From assembly GCF_014699055.1 (NCBI RefSeq), contig NZ_JACXAC010000004.1:620001-684000 (forward strand): a stretch of DNA of 64,000 nucleotides, written 5' to 3'. The stretch is from Hymenobacter armeniacus. GTDB taxonomy: Bacteria > Bacteroidota > Bacteroidia > Cytophagales > Hymenobacteraceae. The translations under genes and the position numbers were made by a program. The notes beneath the pieces were generated by a model that had not been told where the DNA came from, did not search any database, and saw nothing but the letters and a program-made list of their open reading frames with translations. This document shows positions 34,321 through 43,507 of this stretch, one piece after another. Within the stretch, counting starts at the first letter, position 1; the number at the start of each line of letters is the position of its first letter.

Positions 34321-34875
34321 ATGGCCCGTCTCAAAGACATTTATAAAAAAGACGTAGTACCGGCGCTTCAGGAGAAATTCCAGTTCAAGAGCATCATGCA
34401 GGTACCGCGCATTACCAAAATCTGCATCAACCGCGGCATTGGCGCGGCGGTAGCAGATAAGAAGCTGGTGGACAACGGCGTGGAAGAGCTGACCCAAATC
34501 ACGGGCCAGAAAGCCGTTCCGACCATCGCCAAGCGTTCGGTGTCGAACTTCAAGCTCCGCGAAGGCATGCCCATCGGCGCGAAGGTGACCCTGCGCGGCG
34601 AGCGCATGTACGAGTTCATGGACCGTCTCCTGACGGTGGCCCTGCCCCGCGTACGTGACTTCAAAGGCATCAACGACAAAGGGTTCGATGGTCGTGGCAA
34701 CTACACGCTCGGCGTGAAGGAGCAAATCATCTTCCCCGAAATCTCGATTGACAAAATCAAAGGCATCTCAGGCATGGACATCACGTTCGTGACCACCGCC
34801 GAAAACGACGAGCAGAGCTACGAGCTGCTGAAAGCGTTCGGTATGCCTTTCGCCAACGCTAAAAAAGACGCTTAA
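34321..34875 (+). CDS. rplE: Ribosomal protein L5
   Basis: Binds 5S rRNA in the central protuberance. [41 protein letters not shown] and the later [20 protein letters not shown] fit. 184 residues. Confidence 0.98.
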   Translation: MARLKDIYKKDVVPALQEKFQFKSIMQVPRITKICINRGIGAAVADKKLVDNGVEELTQITGQKAVPTIAKRSVSNFKLREGMPIGAKVTLRGERMYEFMDRLLTVALPRVRDFKGINDKGFDGRGNYTLGVKEQIIFPEISIDKIKGISGMDITFVTTAENDEQSYELLKAFGMPFANAKKDA

Positions 34876-34887
34876 TCTTCCGAACTC

Positions 34888-35157
34888 ATGGCTAAAGAAT
34901 CCATCAAAGCACGGGAGCGCAAGCGCATTGCCACCGTGGCCCGCTACGCTGAGAAGCGCAAGGCTCTGAAAGCTGCCGGCGACTACGAAGGTCTCGACAA
35001 GCTGCCCAAAAACGCTTCGCCCGTGCGCCTGCACAACCGCGACATGATTGACGGCCGCCCCCGCGGCTACATGCGCAAGTTTGGCATCAGCCGCGTGCGT
35101 TTCCGCGAAATGGCCCTCGCCGGGAAAATTCCCGGTGTGACCAAGTCGAGCTGGTAG
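34888..35157 (+). CDS. rpsN: Ribosomal protein S14, zinc-free type
   Basis: 30S head protein. The 89-residue long form has no cysteine, so the zinc ribbon of the short form is absent. [20 protein letters not shown] is diagnostic. It is the last gene before a terminator and two promoters that split the spc group. Confidence 0.97.
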   Translation: MAKESIKARERKRIATVARYAEKRKALKAAGDYEGLDKLPKNASPVRLHNRDMIDGRPRGYMRKFGISRVRFREMALAGKIPGVTKSSW

Positions 35158-35186
35158 TCCAGTACGGCTTTTCGTAAGCAATCGAA

Positions 35187-35222
35187 TAGGCGCTCCCGCT
35201 TCGGCTGGAGCGCCTATTTTGC
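35187..35222 (+). terminator. Intrinsic terminator after rpsN
   Basis: AATAGGCGCTCC pairs with GGAGCGCCTATT around CGCTTCGGCT, followed by TTGCTTT. It ends the rplC-rpsN unit. Confidence 0.85.
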
Positions 35223-35521
35223 TTTCAGCTCACCCATCCTCTCTAAAGGCGGACGCCAATGTATCGGAAAGAATCATTGCGAACGTTCATATTGATTTTT
35301 GCCGTGCACTTGCATAAGTGCTTCGCTTTCCGCTACCTTTGCACTCCCAAAACCTGAGGCTTGCCTCAAAACCATTTGGCAGGTTGCCAAAAGAAACCAT
35401 TGGCCGGACCGTCGCCGGACGTGCCAAGTAGTCTTAACCGAAATTTCGTTGGTCCCGTTGGGCACCCGGCGAAATTTTCTTATCTTTGCGCTCCGAAAAA
35501 AGCGGACGTATTTACTTATCA
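35223..35521 (+). promoter_or_regulatory. Two tandem promoters and structured leader ahead of rpsH
   Basis: The 364-base rpsN-rpsH gap has no gene. Promoter 1: CTTG (35309-35312), 21 bases, TACCTTTG (35334-35341), then CACTCCC. Promoter 2: GTTG ending 35460, 20 bases, TATCTTTG (35481-35488). Transcripts from promoter 1 would contain several short hairpins (GAGGC-TT-GCCTC; TTGGCA-GGT-TGCCAA; a longer pairing of GTGCC with GGGCAC) before rpsH. The first rpsH ATG lies 33 bases after box 2. Confidence 0.78.
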
Positions 35522-35920
35522 ATGAACACTGACCCCATTGCCGACTACCTGACCCGGGTGCGCAACGCCATCAAGGCGAACCACCGGGTGGTAGAAATCC
35601 CGGCCAGCAACATCAAAAAGGAAATCACGAAGGTGCTCTACCAAAAGGGCTACATTCAGTCGTACCGGTTTGATGATTCGTCGGTTCAGGGCACCATCAA
35701 AATCGCCCTGAAGTACAACCCGACCACCAAGGCTCCCGCCATCACCAAGCTGCAGCGCGTTTCGACGCCCGGCTTGCGTCAGTACGTGGCTGCCGACAAC
35801 CTGCCGCGGGTACTCAGCGGTCTGGGCGTCGCCATCATCTCGACCTCGAAGGGCGTGATGACGGAGAAAGAGGCCAAAACCGAGAACGTGGGCGGCGAGG
35901 TGCTGTGCTACGTGTACTAA
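35522..35920 (+). CDS. rpsH: Ribosomal protein S8
   Basis: Central-domain assembly protein of 16S rRNA and, in E. coli, the repressor of the spc operon. Start at MNTDPIADYLTRVRNAIK; the frame opens 12 codons earlier, inside promoter 2. STPGLRQYVAADNLPRVLSGLG and the ISTSKGVMTEKEA block are intact. 132 residues. It is first in its unit behind a structured leader. Confidence 0.97.
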   Translation: MNTDPIADYLTRVRNAIKANHRVVEIPASNIKKEITKVLYQKGYIQSYRFDDSSVQGTIKIALKYNPTTKAPAITKLQRVSTPGLRQYVAADNLPRVLSGLGVAIISTSKGVMTEKEAKTENVGGEVLCYVY

Positions 35921-35947
35921 TCCGGAACCGCTTTAGCTAACTCATAT

Positions 35948-36502
35948 ATGTCACGTATTGGTAAACTCCCGATTTCCGTCCCCACCGGGGTCGCTATTTC
36001 GGTTGAGAAAGACAACGTGGTAACGGTGAAAGGCCCGAAGGGCACGCTTTCTACGCAAGTAGACCGCGATATCAACGTTGCCATTGAAGACGGTACCCTC
36101 ACCGTAACCCGCCCCACCGAGCAGAAGCGCCACAAGGCCATGCACGGCCTGTACCGCTCGCTCATCAACAACATGGTGGAAGGCGTGAGCAACGGCTTCA
36201 CCAAGCAGCTCGAACTCGTGGGTGTAGGCTACAAGGCCTCGCTCGTGGGCAGCACGCTGGAGCTGGCCCTCGGCTACTCGCACAACGTCTACATCGCCCT
36301 GCCGAAAGAAGTAACCGCCACGGCCGTTACCGAAAAAGGTAAGAACCCGATTGTGACCCTCAACAGCATCGACAACCAGCTGCTGGGCCAGGTGGCCGCC
36401 AAAATTCGTTCGCTGCGCAAAGTTGAGCCTTACAAAGGCAAGGGTGTGCGCTTCGTGGGCGAGATTATCCGTCGCAAAGCTGGTAAAACGGCTTCTAAAT
36501 AA
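35948..36502 (+). CDS. rplF: Ribosomal protein L6
   Basis: Large-subunit protein near the sarcin-ricin loop. SRIGKLPISVPTGVAI, then the C-terminal half with EPYKGKGVRFVGEIIRRKAGK. 184 residues. Confidence 0.98.
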   Translation: MSRIGKLPISVPTGVAISVEKDNVVTVKGPKGTLSTQVDRDINVAIEDGTLTVTRPTEQKRHKAMHGLYRSLINNMVEGVSNGFTKQLELVGVGYKASLVGSTLELALGYSHNVYIALPKEVTATAVTEKGKNPIVTLNSIDNQLLGQVAAKIRSLRKVEPYKGKGVRFVGEIIRRKAGKTASK

Positions 36503-36511
36503 ATTCGCATC

Positions 36512-36862
36512 ATGGCATTTGATAAAGCAACTCGCCGCAAGCGGATTCAGCGCATTATCCGCACGAAAGTGTCCGGCACCTCGGAGCGTCCGCGCCTGTC
36601 GGTGTTCCGCAGCAACACGGGCATCTACGCCCAGATTATCGACGACACGGCCGGCCGCACGCTGGCTGCTGCTTCCTCGAAAAAAGTAACCGCAGAAGGT
36701 GGTAACGGCGTGGCCCTGGCCGCTGCCGTAGGCCGGCAGATTGCCGCCGTAGCTCAAGAGAAAGGCATCACGAAGGTGGTGTTCGACCGCTCGGGCTACC
36801 TCTACCACGGTCGCGTAAAATCATTGGCTGAAGGTGCTCGCGAAGGCGGCCTCAATTTCTAA
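36512..36862 (+). CDS. rplR: Ribosomal protein L18
   Basis: 5S rRNA-binding protein. [20 protein letters not shown] and the C-terminal [25 protein letters not shown] (shown as separate blocks [13 protein letters not shown] and LAEGAREGG) are standard. 116 residues. Confidence 0.98.
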   Translation: MAFDKATRRKRIQRIIRTKVSGTSERPRLSVFRSNTGIYAQIIDDTAGRTLAAASSKKVTAEGGNGVALAAAVGRQIAAVAQEKGITKVVFDRSGYLYHGRVKSLAEGAREGGLNF

Positions 36863-36868
36863 ATTATC

Positions 36869-37447
36869 ATGGCGCAAGAACGCGACAACAACAACCGGGG
36901 CGGGGGCGACCGTCAGCGCAGCAACGACCGCGACCGGAACAAGGACAACTCCCGCATGGGTGCTGACTCCGACTTCAAAGAAAAAGTAGTAGCCATCAAC
37001 CGCGTAGCGAAGGTGGTGAAAGGCGGTCGCCGCTTTAGCTTCTCTGCCATCGTGGTAGTGGGCGACGGCAACGGCAACGTGGGCTACGGCCTCGGCAAAG
37101 CCAACGAAGTAACCGACGCCATTGCCAAAGGCATTGACGACGCCAAGAAGAACGTGGTGAAAGTGCCCATGTACAAGCACACCGTTCCTCACCTCATGGA
37201 AGGCCGCTACGGCGGTGGTTTCGTGCTCATCCAGCCCGCAGCGGCTGGTACGGGTGTAATCGCCGGCGGTGCTATGCGCGCCGTGTTCGAGAGCGCCGGT
37301 ATCAAGGATGTGCTGGCGAAGTCGAAAGGCTCGTCGAACCCTCACAACGTGGTAAAAGCAACGTTTGCAGCCCTCGCCAAAATGCGCGACCCGTTGCAAA
37401 TCGCCCAAGCCCGTGGTATTTCTTTGGCCCGCGTTTTTAACGGTTAA
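36869..37447 (+). CDS. rpsE: Ribosomal protein S5
   Basis: Decoding-fidelity protein of the small subunit. The N-terminus is a low-complexity charged stretch (about 28 residues rich in Asn, Arg, Asp). The core has [20 protein letters not shown] and [18 protein letters not shown]. 192 residues, longer than in E. coli because of the N-terminal part. Confidence 0.98.
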   Translation: MAQERDNNNRGGGDRQRSNDRDRNKDNSRMGADSDFKEKVVAINRVAKVVKGGRRFSFSAIVVVGDGNGNVGYGLGKANEVTDAIAKGIDDAKKNVVKVPMYKHTVPHLMEGRYGGGFVLIQPAAAGTGVIAGGAMRAVFESAGIKDVLAKSKGSSNPHNVVKATFAALAKMRDPLQIAQARGISLARVFNG

Positions 37448-37452
37448 TTGAC

Positions 37453-37632
37453 ATGGCACAAATTCAAGTAAAGCTCGTGCGCAGCGCCATTGACCGCCCC
37501 GAGCGTCAGAAGCGCACCGTTCAGTCCCTCGGCCTGAACAAACTCAACAGCACCGCTACCCACGAATCGAACCCGTCCATCCTGGGCATGGTGAAGAGCG
37601 TGCAGCACCTGCTCCAAGTAACCGAACTGTAA
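37453..37632 (+). CDS. rpmD: Ribosomal protein L30
   Basis: A 59-residue protein: MAQIQVKLVRSAIDR, then QKRTVQSLGLNKLNST and the C-terminal MVKSVQHLLQVTEL. It lies 5 bases after rpsE and 13 before rplO, the standard place for rpmD. Confidence 0.96.
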   Translation: MAQIQVKLVRSAIDRPERQKRTVQSLGLNKLNSTATHESNPSILGMVKSVQHLLQVTEL

Positions 37633-37645
37633 GACTATATTCGTC

Positions 37646-38098
37646 ATGCTTAATCTCAGCAATCTATCGCCCGCCTACGGCTCGACTAAAAACGAGAAGC
37701 GGATTGGCCGGGGCGAAGGCTCCACGCGCGGTGGCACGTCGACCCGTGGTCACAAAGGCGCTAAGTCGCGTTCGGGCTACAAGCGCAAATCCGGCTTCGA
37801 AGGTGGCCAGATGCCCCTGCAGCGCCGTGTGCCTAAGTTCGGCTTCAAGAGCCTGAACCGCGTCGAGTACAAAGCCATCAACCTTGACGTGTTGACTTCG
37901 CTGCTCGAAAAGGACGCTTCGGCTACGACCATGGACGCCTCGTTCTTCGTGGCTAAAGGTCTGGCCTCGAAAAACGCTAAAATCAAAGTTCTGGGCCGTG
38001 GCGAAATCGCTACGGCGGTAGAAGTTCATGCTCATGCATTCTCGAAGTCGGCCGTTGAGGCCATCGAGAAGGCTGGCGGCAAAGCGGTAACGCTCTAA
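37646..38098 (+). CDS. rplO: Ribosomal protein L15
   Basis: Late-assembly large-subunit protein. The N-terminal Gly-rich region (KRIGRGEGSTRGGTSTRGHKG) and FEGGQMPLQRRVPKFGF are diagnostic. 150 residues. Confidence 0.98.
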   Translation: MLNLSNLSPAYGSTKNEKRIGRGEGSTRGGTSTRGHKGAKSRSGYKRKSGFEGGQMPLQRRVPKFGFKSLNRVEYKAINLDVLTSLLEKDASATTMDASFFVAKGLASKNAKIKVLGRGEIATAVEVHAHAFSKSAVEAIEKAGGKAVTL

Positions 38099-38113
38099 TA
38101 GCTACCTTCGGCA

Positions 38114-39433
38114 ATGAATAAGTTTATCGAGTCGATAAAGAACATTTTTGCGATTGAGGATTTGCGTACGCGAATCCTCAATACGCTTTTCTTCATTGCC
38201 ATCTATCGCCTAGGCGTTTACGTGGTGCTGCCGGGCGTTGACCCCACGCAGCTCAAGACCGGCGCCCAAGGCTTGTTTGGCATTCTGGATACGCTGCTTG
38301 GCGGCGCATTCAGCCACGCGTCGATTTTCGCGCTGGGCATCATGCCGTACATCTCGGCGTCGATTGTGTTGCAGCTGCTCACCATCGCCGTGCCCTACTT
38401 CCAGAAGCTCCAGAAGGAAGGCGAGTCGGGACGTAAGAAAATCAACCAGTACACCCGGATTCTCACGATTCCGATTGTGTTGGCCCAATCGGTTGGCTTC
38501 ATCGCCACGATTAACGCCGAAGCCATCATCAATCCTGGCACGTTCTTCACCGTTTCGACCATGATTATCATCACGGCCGGCACGTTGTTCTGCATGTGGT
38601 TGGGCGAGAAAATCACGGACAAAGGCATCGGCAACGGTATCTCCATGATTATCATGATTGGAATCGTGTCGCGTCTCCCCGGTGCCATCATCGGTGAGGC
38701 CGCTGCCAAAGGCGTGAACAAGTCCCTCATCTTCCTGCTGGAAATGGTGGTGCTGTTCCTCGTGGTCATGGCGGTTATCGTGCTCACGCAAGCTGTTCGC
38801 CGTATCGCTGTGCAGTACGCTAAACAAGTTGGCGGCACCACGCAGTTGGATGCGCAGCGTCAGTTCATTCCTCTCAAAGTGAATGCTGCCGGCGTAATGC
38901 CCATCATCTTCGCGCAGTCGTTGATGTTCGTTCCCGCCATCGTGGCGTCGGTATGGCAGAACCAGAGCGATACCGCCAGCTACATCGGCGTGAAGTTTTC
39001 GGATTACACTTCGTGGCAGTACAACCTGACCTTCGGCCTACTAATTATCATCTTTACCTACTTCTACACCGCCATCAGCGTCAATCCTAACCAGATTGCC
39101 GATGACCTGAAGCGGAGCGGTGGTTTCGTACCCGGCGTCAAGCCTGGCCGCGATACCTCGGAGTTCATTGATGAAATCCTGACCCGTGTGACACTGCCCG
39201 GTGCCGTTGCTCTTGCACTCATCGCCATCTTCCCGGCCATTGCTTTGCTCCTTGGGGTGACTCGCCCGTTCTCGGCTTTCTATGGCGGCACGTCGCTCAT
39301 CATCATGGTGGGTGTGGTGCTTGACACGGTGAACCAAGTACAGAGCTACCTGCTCATGCAGCACTACGATGGCATGATGAAGTCTGGCAAGCTGCGCGGT
39401 CGCACGGCCCAGCCGATTTCAATAGCGTCGTAA
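38114..39433 (+). CDS. secY: Preprotein translocase subunit SecY
   Basis: Channel of the Sec translocon; ten membrane spans over 439 residues. IEDLRTRILNTLFFIAIYRLG opens the protein and the plug and pore helices follow (GIMPYISASIVLQLL). The C-terminal cytoplasmic loop ADDLKRSGGFVPGVKPG is intact. It partners SecE at 9964. Confidence 0.98.
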   Translation: MNKFIESIKNIFAIEDLRTRILNTLFFIAIYRLGVYVVLPGVDPTQLKTGAQGLFGILDTLLGGAFSHASIFALGIMPYISASIVLQLLTIAVPYFQKLQKEGESGRKKINQYTRILTIPIVLAQSVGFIATINAEAIINPGTFFTVSTMIIITAGTLFCMWLGEKITDKGIGNGISMIIMIGIVSRLPGAIIGEAAAKGVNKSLIFLLEMVVLFLVVMAVIVLTQAVRRIAVQYAKQVGGTTQLDAQRQFIPLKVNAAGVMPIIFAQSLMFVPAIVASVWQNQSDTASYIGVKFSDYTSWQYNLTFGLLIIIFTYFYTAISVNPNQIADDLKRSGGFVPGVKPGRDTSEFIDEILTRVTLPGAVALALIAIFPAIALLLGVTRPFSAFYGGTSLIIMVGVVLDTVNQVQSYLLMQHYDGMMKSGKLRGRTAQPISIAS

Positions 39434-39439
39434 GCAGCC

Positions 39440-40219
39440 ATGAGCGGCAGCATTCAATATAAAACCGAAGAAGAGATTGACCTCATCCGAGCCAGCGCCC
39501 AGTTGCTGGCCAGGGCCCACGGCGAAGTCGCGGGAATGGTGAAGGAAGGAGTCACGACGCGGCAGCTTGATAAGCGCGCGGAGGAGTTCATCCGGGACCA
39601 TGGTGGGGTGCCGTCCTTTAAAGGGTATAATCAGTTTCCCTTCAGCTTGTGTCTATCGCCAAACTCGGTGGTGGTGCACGGGTTTGCTACCGACGAGCCG
39701 CTGAAGAGCGGCGATATTCTGACGGTAGACTGCGGGGTTTTCCTGAATGGCTTTCATTCAGATAGTGCTTACACTTACCCAATCGGGGAGGTGGCGCCGG
39801 AAGTACTGGCTTTGCTGCGGGAAACCAAGGCAGCCCTTTACAAAGGCATCGAACAAGCAGTGAGCGGCAACCGCGTGGGCGACATCAGCTACGCTATCCA
39901 GAATCACGTAGCTCCGATGGGCTACGGGGTGGTGCGCGAATTGGTGGGCCACGGAGTTGGAGCTAAGCTGCACGAAAAACCCGAAGTGCCGAATTACGGC
40001 AAGCGGGGTTCTGGGCCGCTCTTGCAGACGGGGTTAGTATTGGCCATCGAGCCAATGGTAAACTTAGGCAAGAAGGATGTGGTGCAGGAGGCGGATGGCT
40101 GGACGATTCGCACCAAGGACCGAAAACCCTCGGCGCACTTTGAGCACACCGTTGTTGTTAGAAAAGAGAAGGCAGAAATTCTGACCTCCTTTGAATTCAT
40201 AGAAAAAGCATTGCAGTAG
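39440..40219 (+). CDS. map: Methionine aminopeptidase, type I
   Basis: Removes initiator methionine. The five metal ligands are visible as the two Asp of [16 protein letters not shown], the His of VGHGVG, the Glu of AIEPMV and the Glu of FEHTVVV. 259 residues. No adk gene lies between it and secY, unlike in many other phyla. Confidence 0.97.
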   Translation: MSGSIQYKTEEEIDLIRASAQLLARAHGEVAGMVKEGVTTRQLDKRAEEFIRDHGGVPSFKGYNQFPFSLCLSPNSVVVHGFATDEPLKSGDILTVDCGVFLNGFHSDSAYTYPIGEVAPEVLALLRETKAALYKGIEQAVSGNRVGDISYAIQNHVAPMGYGVVRELVGHGVGAKLHEKPEVPNYGKRGSGPLLQTGLVLAIEPMVNLGKKDVVQEADGWTIRTKDRKPSAHFEHTVVVRKEKAEILTSFEFIEKALQ

Positions 40220-40224
40220 CCCTT

Positions 40225-40443
40225 ATGGCAAAACAAGCCTCGATTGAGCAGGACGGTACCATCCTCGAAGCCCTCTCCAACGCCATGTTCCGCGTGGAGC
40301 TGGAGAACGGCCACCAGCTGATTGCCCACATTTCGGGCAAGATGCGGATGCACTACATCAAGATTCTGCCCGGCGACAAGGTGAAACTGGAAATGTCTCC
40401 CTACGACTTGTCGAAGGGCCGAATCAAGTATCGTTATAAATAA
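40225..40443 (+). CDS. infA: Translation initiation factor IF-1
   Basis: Small OB-fold protein that occupies the A site during initiation. [20 protein letters not shown] and [24 protein letters not shown] are diagnostic. 72 residues. Confidence 0.98.
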   Translation: MAKQASIEQDGTILEALSNAMFRVELENGHQLIAHISGKMRMHYIKILPGDKVKLEMSPYDLSKGRIKYRYK

Positions 40444-40464
40444 ACTCGTTTCTCTTCACAGGTC

Positions 40465-40581
40465 ATGAAAGTAAAAACCTCGGTGAAAAAGCGTAGCGTG
40501 GACTGCAAACTGGTCCGCCGTAATGGCAAGCTCTACGTCATCAACAAGAAAAACCCCCGCTTCAAACAGCGTCAGGGCTAA
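40465..40581 (+). CDS. rpmJ: Ribosomal protein L36, zinc-site-lacking type
   Basis: A 38-residue protein: [19 protein letters not shown]... ending NPRFKQRQG. Only one cysteine (C14) remains of the Cys3-His zinc site, as in other Bacteroidota. The gene lies 21 bases after infA. Confidence 0.95.
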   Translation: MKVKTSVKKRSVDCKLVRRNGKLYVINKKNPRFKQRQG

Positions 40582-40590
40582 TCCCATTTT

Positions 40591-40655
40591 AGAATCCCGG
40601 AGCCTTGGGTACTGGTAAGGTTACTTACCGCCTTCCAAGCCGCTGCCGGGGTTCT
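40591..40655 (+). other. Structured leader between rpmJ and rpsM
   Basis: Three nested stems: AGAATCCCGG with CCGGGGTTCT (one G-U pair); CTTGG with CCAAG; GGTAAG with CTTACC around GTTA. It fills most of the 99-base gap ahead of rpsM. No T-run. A candidate binding site for a regulatory ribosomal protein. Confidence 0.6.
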
Positions 40656-40680
40656 GTCCGCAAACACATAACCACACACA

Positions 40681-41058
40681 ATGGCTCGTATCGCAGGGGT
40701 TGATATCCCGGACAACAAGCGCGGCGAAATCGCCCTGACTTACATTTTCGGCATTGGCCGGAGCAACTCCAGCAAAATCCTCACGCAGGCTGGTGTTGAT
40801 GTGAACAAGAAGGTGAAGGACTGGACCGACGAGGAGTCGGGTGCCATCCGCGCCATCATCGCCGCTGAGCACAAGACCGAAGGCGTGCTGCGCTCGGAAG
40901 TGACCACGAACATCAAGCGTTTGATGGACATTGGTTGCTACCGCGGCTTGCGTCACCGCAAAGGGTTGCCGGTTCGTGGTCAGCGCACCAAGAACAACTC
41001 GCGTACCCGCAAGGGCAAGCGCAAAACGGTGGCCGGCAAGAAGAAGGCAACGAAATAA
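40681..41058 (+). CDS. rpsM: Ribosomal protein S13
   Basis: 30S head protein forming subunit bridges. [20 protein letters not shown] and [20 protein letters not shown] are standard. 125 residues. Confidence 0.98.
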   Translation: MARIAGVDIPDNKRGEIALTYIFGIGRSNSSKILTQAGVDVNKKVKDWTDEESGAIRAIIAAEHKTEGVLRSEVTTNIKRLMDIGCYRGLRHRKGLPVRGQRTKNNSRTRKGKRKTVAGKKKATK

Positions 41059-41073
41059 TCTCACACGGGAATC

Positions 41074-41115
41074 GGCGCTGGCTTTGGCGAGTAGTGTACT
41101 CGCGCAGCCAGCGCC
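41074..41115 (+). other. Strong nested hairpin between rpsM and rpsK
   Basis: GGCGCTGGCT (41074-41083) pairs perfectly with AGCCAGCGCC (41106-41115). Inside it GCGAGTA (41087-41093) pairs with TACTCGC (41097-41103) around GTG. No T-run directly follows; TTTTTT occurs 23 bases on. Confidence 0.7.
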
Positions 41116-41145
41116 AACACCTCCCGCATTTTTTGCGATAACCAA

Positions 41146-41538
41146 ATGGCACAAAAAAGAAAAGACAAAGCCAAGAAGCGCGTTGTCGTGGTGGAGCAGG
41201 TGGGCCAGGTACACATCCGTGCCTCGTTCAACAACATCATCATCTCCATCACCAACAACAACGGTCAAGTTATTTCGTGGGCTTCGGCCGGCAAGATGGG
41301 CTTCCGTGGTTCGAAGAAAAATACGCCCTACGCCGCTCAAATGGCGATGAGCGACTGCGGCAAAGTGGCCCACGACCTGGGCATGCGCAAAGCCGAAGTA
41401 TTCGTGAAAGGCCCGGGTTCGGGCCGTGAGTCGGCCATCCGCGCCCTCGGCAACGTGGGCATTGAGGTGACCACCATCCGCGACGTAACGCCGCTGCCCC
41501 ACAACGGCTGCCGCCCCCCCAAGCGTCGTCGCGTTTAG
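41146..41538 (+). CDS. rpsK: Ribosomal protein S11
   Basis: Platform protein of the small subunit. [18 protein letters not shown] and [16 protein letters not shown] are diagnostic. 130 residues. Confidence 0.98.
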   Translation: MAQKRKDKAKKRVVVVEQVGQVHIRASFNNIIISITNNNGQVISWASAGKMGFRGSKKNTPYAAQMAMSDCGKVAHDLGMRKAEVFVKGPGSGRESAIRALGNVGIEVTTIRDVTPLPHNGCRPPKRRRV

Positions 41539-41564
41539 TTTTTCACTTCAGTTAGGATAATAAG

Positions 41565-42170
41565 ATGGCACGTTATACCGGCCCTACCTCAAAAATTGCC
41601 CGTCGCTTCAACGAGCCGATTTTCGGCCCCGACAAAGCGCTCAATAAGAAAGCTTATCCTCCGGGCCAGCACGGCCGCGGCCGCCGCAAGAAGCAGTCGG
41701 AATACGCCGTGCAGCTGATGGAGAAGCAGAAGGTGAAGTACATGTACGGCATGTTGGAGAAGCAATTCGAAAACCTGTTCCACAAGGCTGCCACCATGCC
41801 CGGCATCACCGGCGACAACCTGCTCGCCCTGCTGGAAGCCCGTCTCGACAACACCGTGTACCGTTTGGGCATCGCCTCGACGCGTCGCGCGGCTCGTCAG
41901 CTCGTGGGCCACAAGCACATCACCGTAAACGGTGAAGTGGTGAACATTCCTTCGTACCACCTGCGTCCCGGCGACATTGTGGCCGTGCGTGAGAAGTCGA
42001 AGTCGCTCGAAGCCATCACCACGAGCCTGTCGGTTCGCAACTCGCGCCAGTTCTCCTGGTTGGAGTGGGACGGCAAGGAGCTGGCTGGCAAATTCACCAC
42101 CGCCCCCAGCCGTGAACTAATTCCGGAGAAAATCACGGAACAGCTCATCGTCGAGTTGTATTCGAAGTAA
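41565..42170 (+). CDS. rpsD: Ribosomal protein S4
   Basis: 16S rRNA assembly initiator. The S4 domain contains [20 protein letters not shown] and [17 protein letters not shown]. 201 residues. In E. coli S4 represses the alpha operon. Confidence 0.98.
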   Translation: MARYTGPTSKIARRFNEPIFGPDKALNKKAYPPGQHGRGRRKKQSEYAVQLMEKQKVKYMYGMLEKQFENLFHKAATMPGITGDNLLALLEARLDNTVYRLGIASTRRAARQLVGHKHITVNGEVVNIPSYHLRPGDIVAVREKSKSLEAITTSLSVRNSRQFSWLEWDGKELAGKFTTAPSRELIPEKITEQLIVELYSK

Positions 42171-42185
42171 TTAGCGCTACTGGTA

Positions 42186-42210
42186 GCGGCCCGGCAATTT
42201 GCCGGGCCGC
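42186..42210 (+). other. GC-rich hairpin after rpsD
   Basis: GCGGCCCGGC pairs perfectly with GCCGGGCCGC around AATTT, 15 bases past the rpsD stop. No T-run. Confidence 0.65.
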
Positions 42211-42231
42211 ACTTGTGCTTACTCGGCTATA

Positions 42232-42328
42232 TAGCGCATGCGTTGAGCTTGCGCTTACTGCGTTTAAGCTGTCAGCATGCAAGATTTTATTTAATTGGCG
42301 CAAGCTACCGCGTGCGCTACAACTTTTT
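42232..42328 (+). promoter_or_regulatory. Long hairpin with T-run in the rpoA leader
   Basis: TAGCGCATGCG (42232-42242) pairs with CGCGTGCGCTA (42309-42319) with one G-U pair, and AGCTTGCGC (42246-42254) pairs perfectly with GCGCAAGCT (42298-42306). A TTTTTT run follows at once. It ends 14 bases ahead of the rpoA start. Attenuator-like. Confidence 0.6.
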
Positions 42329-42341
42329 TAACGCCCCACAT

Positions 42342-43331
42342 ATGTCAATCTTAGCTTTTCAGATGCCGGAGAAAGTGGTGATGGAGAAATCCGACGACTT
42401 CACCGGGACGTTTGAATTTAAGCCGCTCGAGAAGGGCTACGGCGTCACCATCGGCAATGCGCTGCGTCGCATTCTGCTGTCGTCGCTGGAGGGTTTCGCT
42501 ATCACGTCGGTGCGCACCAGCAGCGTGCTGCACGAGTTTTCGACCATCGAAGGGGTGATTGAGGACATGTCCGAAATCATCCTGAACCTGAAGATGGTCC
42601 GCTTCAAGAAAGTGAGCGATGCCATCTCGGATAAAATTACGGTGCGCGTGAAAGGCCAGGATACCTTCTCGGGTGCCGACATTGCCAAGTTCGCCAGCGG
42701 CTTCGAGGTGCTGAACCCCGACCACGTGATTGCGCACCTGGACCCCAGCGTTGAGCTGGAGCTGGAGCTGACGATTGCCCGTGGCCGCGGCTACGTGCCC
42801 GCCGACGAGAACAAGCCGGCCGACCAGGTTTTCGGTCAGATTGCCATTGATGCCATCTACACGCCCATCAAGAACGTGAAGTATAGCATCGAGAACACCC
42901 GCGTGGAGCAGAAGACCGACTACGAGAAGCTCATCATTGAGATTCAGACCGACGGTTCGATTCATCCGGAGGAGGCGCTGAAAGGCGCTGCCAACATCCT
43001 CATCCAGCACTTCATGCTGTTCTCGGACAACACGATGACCCTTGAGGGGCCGCGCGTAACCGAAGACGAGCCGATTGATGAGGAAACCATGCAGATGCGC
43101 AAGATGCTCAAGACTCCGTTGGAGGACATGGAGCTCAGCGTACGCGCCAAGAACTGCCTCAAGGCCGCCGACATCAAGACGATGGGCGAACTGGTGCAGT
43201 TGGAGATTGCCGACATGATGAAGTTCCGCAACTTCGGCAAGAAGAGCCTCACCGAACTCGAAAACCTCGTGGAAGAGCGCGGCCTGGAGTTCGGCATGGA
43301 TTTGAGCAAGTATCGTCTCGACGAAGAATAG
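42342..43331 (+). CDS. rpoA: RNA polymerase subunit alpha
   Basis: Core subunit; its N-terminal domain dimerises and seats beta and beta', and its C-terminal domain binds DNA and activators. Start [12 protein letters not shown] at 42342; the frame runs upstream through the hairpins. [20 protein letters not shown], ending with LLSSLEG, marks the dimer interface, and the C-terminal domain has [15 protein letters not shown] and [15 protein letters not shown]. 329 residues. Confidence 0.98.
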   Translation: MSILAFQMPEKVVMEKSDDFTGTFEFKPLEKGYGVTIGNALRRILLSSLEGFAITSVRTSSVLHEFSTIEGVIEDMSEIILNLKMVRFKKVSDAISDKITVRVKGQDTFSGADIAKFASGFEVLNPDHVIAHLDPSVELELELTIARGRGYVPADENKPADQVFGQIAIDAIYTPIKNVKYSIENTRVEQKTDYEKLIIEIQTDGSIHPEEALKGAANILIQHFMLFSDNTMTLEGPRVTEDEPIDEETMQMRKMLKTPLEDMELSVRAKNCLKAADIKTMGELVQLEIADMMKFRNFGKKSLTELENLVEERGLEFGMDLSKYRLDEE

Positions 43332-43336
43332 CAGTG

Positions 43337-43402
43337 ATGGCTGAACCGTTGAAGAGTTGACTGCGTTGCAGTCGGCCAACAAAGGTTCAGCCATTCTTTT
43401 TT
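43337..43402 (+). terminator. Attenuator-like hairpin between rpoA and rplQ
   Basis: ATGGCTGAACC (43337-43347) pairs perfectly with GGTTCAGCCAT (43384-43394), enclosing GACTGC-GTT-GCAGTC. TTCTTTTTT follows directly, with a second run of nine T about 10 bases later. rplQ follows 106 bases downstream with no clear promoter. Confidence 0.7.
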
Positions 43403-43507
43403 ACTCATTTTTTTTTAATCAGTGCGCCCAAGGGGCAGCGGTTCTAATGAGGCCTCGAAGGCCCGCCGTGGTCGCCGCCCGCAAGTGCACACATTTTCAA
43501 ACGTCCG

